A DNA stretch of 64,000 nt, taken from contig JAXRKP010001671.1 of NCBI GenBank assembly GCA_037039925.1, positions 33,501-97,500 on the forward strand, in the 5' to 3' direction. The translations under genes and the position numbers were made by a program. The stretch comes from Doris montereyensis. Its lineage: Eukaryota > Mollusca > Gastropoda > Nudibranchia > Dorididae. Positions 47,754 to 64,000 of the stretch are shown in pieces. The notes under the pieces are model-generated. The model saw only the letters and a list, made by a program, of their open reading frames with translations, made no database searches and was not told the origin of the DNA. Numbering within the stretch: the first letter of the stretch is position 1; each line of letters begins with the position of its first letter.

Positions 47754-48029
47754 GAACAACAAATTGTGACTAGAGACATAAAAGCATGCATTTATCAGCA
47801 GAATTTCTTTAAACATGCATGTATAAGTAATGTCAATAAACATAGAGAGGACCGTGTTCATGTATATTATGTAAGTTATGTATAGGTTTAATAAAAAATA
47901 CATTATCTTTTTAAAACAATATTTTTTGTTTGGTTTAAAACATTTAAATATCCCAGGGTTGATAACAAAACATTGAAAGCTTTTTAAAATGATGCCAGAA
48001 ATACGGCTATTGCCATGCGCCAATAGGCT

Positions 48030-57664
<9,635 letters not shown>

Positions 57665-57884
57665 CTTTCATTTGTTATCAAATATAGGCTAGCTCTTTCT
57701 TCTCCCCACCAAAATTTTCGATCATGCACTCCCGAACACATTATACACCTACAGACATGTTCACGTCAAAATTTAAACAAAAGAAAGAAAGTGAATGCCT
57801 TAACATTAAAAAGGCAATGTGAAGAAAAATATGTATTCATTCTATGCTTTATTCATGCACACGCACGCACTAGCACAAACTTAC

Positions 57885-57937
57885 AGACATGCACACACAC
57901 ACCACACACAAACACACACACACACCCACCCACCCAC
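57885..57937. repeat. (CA)n-like microsatellite
   Basis: An interrupted CA/CCA tract in the region upstream of the MFSD9-like gene. Confidence 0.9.
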
Positions 57938-58051
57938 TAAGATTTTGGTTTGCGCGTGAACTGCACATCATCGTAGACGTAATGTGCTACATGTACCAGT
58001 ATCAAATTGTCGTAGATAAAGACAAACAGTGAGGCAATGGGCATGTCGGAA

Positions 58052-58321
58052 GTGAAGGTAATGACACAAGATAATGTGAAAACCCCATAGAACAAAGACG
58101 AGACAAATACAAGGAATAGACAGAAACAAATCCTGGCCACCATGGGGATCGAACCCGCGACGTTTGCGTTGGCACCCATCGCCTCGCCATAAATAGAAAG
58201 CGTGCTACCAACCGAGCTAACTACGCTACTGGTGGCCATGATTTTTTCTGTCTATTCCTTGTATGTTTCTCGTCTTTGTTCCCATGGGGCTTTCACATTA
58301 TCTTGTGTTATTACTATCACC
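58052..58321. repeat. Inverted SINE: tRNA-like head between inverted body arms
   Basis: The left arm (58052-58141) and right arm (58231-58321) are inverted copies about 90 bp long. Both read GGTGGCCA, then CTGTCTATTCCTTGTAT, CTCGTCTTTGTT and TTTCACATTATCTTGTGT. The loop, 58142-58230, carries in minus-strand reading a tRNA-like head: TTAGCTCGGTTGGTAGC (A box) and GCGGGTTCGATCCCC (B box). The left half with the head is a family D SINE (compare 37093-37265). Confidence 0.85.
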
Positions 58322-58849
58322 TTGTCGCCAGTGTAGTCCACTATGACGTAAATGGTTGGCCTCTGTGCGGTCAACGTCGGGTCAACACACCACAGGAAAG
58401 CCTGCCCGTCAACTGGACATACCTGAATGATATTGAAGTCGTTGGAGCCATGTTCGGTTAGCTGACCCTCATGATGGGAGCTGACTTTAAAAGGGGAGAG
58501 ATTATTATTGCTGTGATGCCGTACATCTAAATGTTTTCGTCAAAGAACGAGTAAGAATAATAACTAACAGCGATATTTATACACACATTGCACTATACAT
58601 AGAAATAGTACGTATATGGTTATACATATCGCTGCCGTTGGAAAACTTGTACGATAAGATAACTTTTATTGATCCTTAAACTATAAATTACATTGTGTTT
58701 TGTTGACATAATATGTGATTTGATACCTGTAGAACTACATTGTGTATTACCTTGTCATCTGGCATTTATTATTATTTTGTTTATATATTTACCTTCGATC
58801 AGTATATTATTATGCTATGATTATTCCATCGACAGGGAAATGGATAGAT

Positions 58850-59095
58850 TGAAAGACAGATAGATAAACATACATTGATAAACAGATAGATAGTTAGATC
58901 GACAGATAAAGATAATACCAGATATAAATTATAGCTTATAATATATAGGCTAGTTAGATTGGATAGACACACAACCAGATAGTCCTATAATAATAATATA
59001 TTATGTAGGCCTACGTTTATTAGTAATATTAGACAGACAAACAGACAGATAGATAGAATATGAATAAATAAATCAACCTACAGGTGGTAGATAGA
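58850..59095. repeat. Degenerate (GATA)n-like tract
   Basis: Repeated AGATAGAT, GATAGAC and CAGACAG words separated by AT-rich sequence, without a fixed period. Confidence 0.75.
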
Positions 59096-59728
59096 TATTA
59101 TGGTAGTTAAAATAGTCACAGCAGTCATTTCATAATATTATGTTTTGACATTTTCTTGCCACTGACTCAGTCCCTTGTAGGCCAAGCCGATAGGTGCAGC
59201 CATGCATTGTGTCGTAAATTACACGTTATCAAAGGGAACGGTTTCGTGCATGGGAATGCAATATAATCAGAACAAGGTCACCTACGTCATCATAATGCGG
59301 CGTGCATATAATAAATGCTTTGAGGACCGTCGCACCGATTTGGTATGGTCTAAGCCACCTTACTATTATACACTTGGAGGCTCAGGTTACGGTTAATCCT
59401 AAAGCAAGACCCTGCCCCTACACCACCCTCACTTCCAACACATGTGTGTGAATCTTGCTATTTACTGTTTTGTTTACTGTCGTAGTTTCATAAGTTGGAG
59501 GCGGGGGGGGGGGGGGGGGGAGGGAAGGGGGAGGGATTCGCGGTGTTCGAGTATATTACTATTAGGCCCATCTTGAGTGGTGAATGGCAATTGATTTATT
59601 GTAAAGTCTCTGTTGACCTACTTGTAAGGTTTACTTACACTACTTACAGTAAAAAAATAGTCCCGTAATCGGAAGTGTTTTAAAAAGTCATTGACCAACT
59701 CAAAGCCGTAAACCATATATATACTAGT

Positions 59729-60018
<290 letters not shown>

Positions 60019-60869
60019 AGGGGAGAGAGAGAGATTATATATATATAAATAAATCTGTTCGTAATCCCAACACGACCCCCCCCCCCACACACACACCCAC
60101 ACACCGCACTCCGTTCCCCAAACAGACAAAATACAAAATCGAGAACAGAACCACACGAAGTAGAACCACTAGAACCAAGTAAATCAAAACAACCAAACTA
60201 ACTAAATATCAATACCCCTCAATTCCCCCACATACACACTAAGCAATCACAGCATTTTCTCCAACTCTGCAGGCGAAAATTTCCAACTCAAAGAACCCCC
60301 TCGAAAATTAGCACTCACCCCCCCCCCCCCACCCCCCCCCCTTCACCCATTCCCAAGTTCCCCTACCCCTGCCATCCGTGAAGGAAAAGTAAAGGCCAAA
60401 AAAAACAACAAACAAACAAAACCCAACAACGCAAAGGCAAACCAATTACAGGCATTCTCCTCTCCGACTCCGTTTTCCAACTTGTCCTCACGTGGGGAAC
60501 AGTTGTCGCCCTTTCCTATTCATAAGTTTGGATTTGCGTCATGAGACCCTTATGACGTCACATATTTGTCAATGGATTACAATAATTATAATATGCTTTT
60601 GCTTTCATATGAAAGATAAAAATAAGGAGGCGGCTCTTTATATCTATTATAGAACTTAAGCTCTGTAGGCCTATTGTTGTGTGGATGACGCGCATGATGT
60701 GATTTGTGTGGAAGCCAGAGCAGTCATAAGTCAATAGAGTTCAACGACAGACAGAGAGAGAGAGAGACAGAGATAAAGATAGATTGATAGAGACAGAGAC
60801 AGACAGAGACAAAGACACAGAGAGAATGGAGCAGTGGACAAGACAGAGACAGACCTCGTTCTGTACATA

Positions 60870-61343
60870 GCTGCTGAAGAATTGATGTCTGTGAATAGCT
60901 ACTTCTTCGTTAAGAATGCGACGTCATGACCAATCTGTAACTTGCGGCGCTGTGCCAATGTTTCCCACTTCAGGAGTCATAGTGTTGGTGACACTACTGT
61001 TGGGATCAAATCCCCAGTGACGTATCTTGGCTGCACAGCGTTGTATTTTTCATTCACTTGATACGTCCTTTTTGATAAAGGAATCTCATACAGTAGCGCA
61101 GTACTCTAGTTGAGGTCGCACTAAGGTCTTATATGCTGGTGATCTTGATAACGAAAACAGAAGAACGGCACATTTTGAGGCGTTAAAATTCATCTCCCAT
61201 TCATTTAGCAAGTCTAGATCTTTTTGGAGTTGCATGTTGTCTTCTGTGATGTGTATTTCTCTGTATAATACACAGTCATCAGCAAATAGTCTCACTATTG
61301 TTGACAAGTTGTTGGGGAAATCATTTATATACAATAGGAACAA
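60870..61343 (-). mobile_element. Jockey/CR1-like LINE fragment with internal deletion
   Basis: Minus-strand ORF: FLLYINDFPNN, then VRLFADDCVLYREI with an intact FADD catalytic box, then LLNEWEMNFNASKCAVL. It jumps directly to SPAYKTLVRPQLEYCATV, which normally lies some 60-80 residues further on. Downstream, out of frame, further C-terminal pol sequence continues to about 60870. It is an internally deleted relic. Confidence 0.8.
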
Positions 61344-61396
61344 TGCCAGTCACAGACAGGAACCAGAGACATTCAATAGTGTGCGTGTGTGTGTGA

Positions 61397-61401
<5 letters not shown>

Positions 61402-61475
<74 letters not shown>

Positions 61476-61720
61476 GAGGGAGAGAGAGAGAGGGAGAGAG
61501 AGAGAGAGAAAGCCAGAGAGAAAGAGAGAGACAGACAGACAGAGACAGAGACAAGACAGGAGACAGAGACGGAGACAGAGACAGAGAACAGAGACAGAGA
61601 CGGATCTTGGCAGACCAAAGTCAGAGGAGAGACAGAACGGAGACAGAGACTGAGACAAAGACAGGACAGTTGACCAAAGGCTAGACAGAGTTAACCCTTG
61701 ACAGAGACAGAGACAGACAC
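61402..61720. repeat. (GA)n grading into (GACAGA)n
   Basis: A GA tract of about 70 bp at 61402-61465 is followed by interrupted GA and then GACAGAGACAGA-type hexamer repeats to about 61720. A further GACAGA-rich patch lies at 60740-60860. Confidence 0.95.
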
Positions 61721-61889
61721 AGCCTTGCAGGCTGGTCAGAGACAGACAGAGGCTAAAGGAGCAACCTGACAGAAAATAACAAGGCCTCGTAGGGGGCTCC
61801 CAGAGAGAGCAGCCCCACCATCTAGAAAGGGTACAGAGGGCTAGGGGGAAGGAGATCCAAAACCAAACAGATTCAGAAAACTATATATA

Positions 61890-63755
61890 ATATAACTGGC
61901 TTGATCTTTCCAAGGCGAACTTGAGAAACGAATATGCGGAGTGATTTTGGAAGATGAGAAAGAGAGAGAGATAAATGGAAAAGAGTTAAAATTAGTTGAA
62001 GAAAGAAAATTCAAAGTAGATATTTGGGCCATTACAAAACAAAGACAAAGGACAAGGAATAGAAATGTAGGACCGAATCATATTTTCATCTTCTCAGGAG
62101 TAGATGTCAAAGATAGAGCTAGAGAGCAGAGTAGGCCTCCTAGTGCATAAAAGACATGAAAAGCTACTAGAAAGTTGGAAATTTATAAACCCATGGCTAT
62201 TAGAGGTAAATATTAAACCAAAGGACGAGAAATTATATTATTAATAGCTTATGGACCAGAACGAAGACGCAACTACAGAAAAAAAAGATCTTCGAAAACG
62301 ATAGACAAATAGCTGCAGACAGAATCTTAAACACAAACTTTTCGGAGATATAAATGCGAGAGTAGGCAACAGTGTAGAAATGTCAGGAGGGAGTAATAGG
62401 TAAAGAAGAGAGAGACAACTTCTCCAAATGGAGAGAGACTAAATAGATGTTTGCCTAAAGAATAACATGAAAATAGCCAACGACTTTTTCCTCATAAAGA
62501 TATCCACAAATATACAAGATAAAGGAAGACAGATGTGAAAAGTCAATGATAGACTACACAATAGTTAGCAGAGACTTTTTACAGTACATTGAATGCAACA
62601 GTAAACAGAGGAGCAGAAATATTTAGTGATCACCACTTAGTGATTGCCAAAATGAGATTACTGACTGAAAAGAAACAGAAAAGGAGAAAGAGAGAAGACA
62701 GCTACTAAACTCAAAATAGAGGAACTAAATAAGCCAATAGTATACCAATATAGGATAAAAAGATTCATCAGTGAAAGACAGATGGATCTGAATGATAGCA
62801 CAATAGAAGAAAAGTGGCAGGTGTATAAAGAAACACTCCTCAGTTATACTGAAGAGGTCTGTGGTAGGAAACAAATTAAAGGAGATATGAAAAGAACAGC
62901 ATGGTGGGAATGAGATTATCAAGACTAAGATCAAAGAAAAAAGGAGACTGGAAAAAATATTTGCAAACAAAAAAGGCCAGGGGGATAGGAGATAGAGTAC
63001 AGTGAATAAAAGAACTATCGCCAAAGAGGAAGTTAGGAAAACAAACAGGAACAATGGAAGAGTTTGGACAAAAAACGTCAAGAAAGCTATCAAGGAAATC
63101 AAAAGCTATTTTGGGGGGAGACAGGGGGGGGGGCAAGAAGAGCACGAGAAAGACCAAAACATGCCCAATACGACAAATTAAGAAGCCAAAGGAGAAATAC
63201 TGAAAGAAGACAGCGAAATCATGGGAAACATAGAGAAAGGATTTTCACCAATTACATAATCCCTCCAGAACGTATGAAACAAGGAGTAAAGATCAATTAG
63301 TAAGAGTAGTACAAAGTAATCCAGAGGAGACAGCTGAAGATGTAGATAATCAATGGAAGAAATTCAAACAGCTATAAGAAAAGTGAAATTAGGAAAAGCC
63401 CCAGGAGCAGATCAAGTTTATCCAGGCATGATTAAAAACCAAGGAGAGAGGCAGACAAACTACTGTATGTAATATGCCAACAAGCATAGGAAGTTCAAAC
63501 AGGTGCCAGACGACTGGAAAAAGGGAACGGTAGTACCACAGACTTACAGAAAGGATCAACTATGGAGTGCTCAAACTATAAGGGTTATCACTGCATAGCG
63601 TTCCAGGAAAAGTATATGCCAGGATACTGAAATGAGACTAAGGAAACAGAGAAAGAGGATCAGATTGAAGAGCATCAGAGTGGATTTAGACCAGGAAGAA
63701 GTGTACAAGACCACATATTTACAATTAGAAAAATAATAGAAACATTCCTTGTCTA
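61890..63755 (+). mobile_element. Non-LTR retrotransposon (endonuclease and 5' part of RT), degraded
   Basis: In order over shifting frames: KFKVDIWAITK and FIFSGVDVKDRAR (endonuclease start); NARVGN; a DIHKYT- and RGAEIFSDHHLVIAKMRL-type endonuclease end; then the RT approach with KLGKAPGADQVYPGMIKN, VPDDWKKGTVVP and HQSGFRPGRSVQDH. Similarity ends near 63755, before the catalytic box. Both ends are approximate. It belongs to the RTE/Jockey-like APE-endonuclease group and differs from the 29945-31430 copy. Confidence 0.82.
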
Positions 63756-64000
63756 ACATTTCTGAGATGACAACAACAAAGGGGAAAACACGTCAACAAA
63801 CTTGACTAGTGCCGTTTCTCAGTGGGCGTTATTGATGGACTCGCCTTTCGGCCCCTTTTCCCCCTCCCTCCCCCTCTCCCCCTCCCACACAATCATATGG
63901 CCGTATCTATTGTCTGTAGTGGTTATACTGCTTGTCGGAAGCATGAAAAGACCATCGTTATTATGTTGAAGGCCTTTCTTTTCTCTCTCTATTCAAAGAA
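63756..64000. other. Window end, no recognised feature
   Basis: A C/T-rich patch (63850-63890) and AT-rich DNA. No continuation of the LINE is recognisable. Confidence 0.5.

Noticed and set aside
58142..58230. Functional tRNA gene on the minus strand
   Set aside because: A and B boxes are present, but the acceptor stem does not close, the anticodon region is not well formed, and the sequence continues into a SINE body.

Overview
This is a window of animal nuclear DNA. It is AT-rich, its genes are split by canonical GT/AG introns, and its intergenic space and introns are full of retrotransposon debris, tRNA-headed SINEs, TTAA-flanked DNA transposons and microsatellites. The protein-coding exons match conserved metazoan families, and the repeat content suggests a lophotrochozoan, most likely a gastropod mollusc. 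That assignment is inference; nothing in the window fixes the species.

Three host genes can be supported. (1) SEC63, the ER translocon J-protein, lies on the minus strand from 16879 down to 2076. Fourteen exons are visible and the C-terminal part continues beyond the left edge of the window. (2) An hnRNP Q/R (SYNCRIP-type) RNA-binding protein lies on the plus strand from 23115 to 33373. Nine coding exons encode the acidic N-terminal unit, three RRMs and an RGG tail. (3) An MFSD9-like major facilitator transporter lies on the minus strand from about 57.6 kb (uncertain first exon) down to its stop at 48030. SEC63 and SYNCRIP are divergently arranged about 6.2 kb apart. No functional link between the three genes is evident.

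All three coding sequences contain several 1-bp gaps, nearly all in homopolymers. In every exon where the total length can be tested, adding the missing bases restores the splice phase. This points to consensus undercalling in the assembly rather than to three pseudogenes.

Layout: 1-1985 is a compound higher-order satellite. 2.0-16.9 kb is SEC63; one of its introns carries a 2.5-kb TTAA/TIR element (7402-9897) and another carries a 47-bp x 4 tandem repeat. 17-23 kb is intergenic with a CR1-like LINE fragment and microsatellites. 23.1-34.5 kb is SYNCRIP and its 3' region; one intron holds a 1.0-kb piggyBac-type element with a remnant transposase start, and another holds an RTE-type LINE fragment. 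34.6-48 kb is a repeat graveyard with an RTE 3' end nested in an AT-rich repeat, two CR1-like LINE copies and many SINEs. 48-57.7 kb is the MFSD9-like gene; the acceptor region of one exon is tandemly duplicated, and the putative first intron has an AGATCT/TCTAGA-rich tract. 57.7-64 kb is repeat-dominated, with an inverted SINE, long (AT)n/(CT)n/(GA)n arrays and two LINE fragments.
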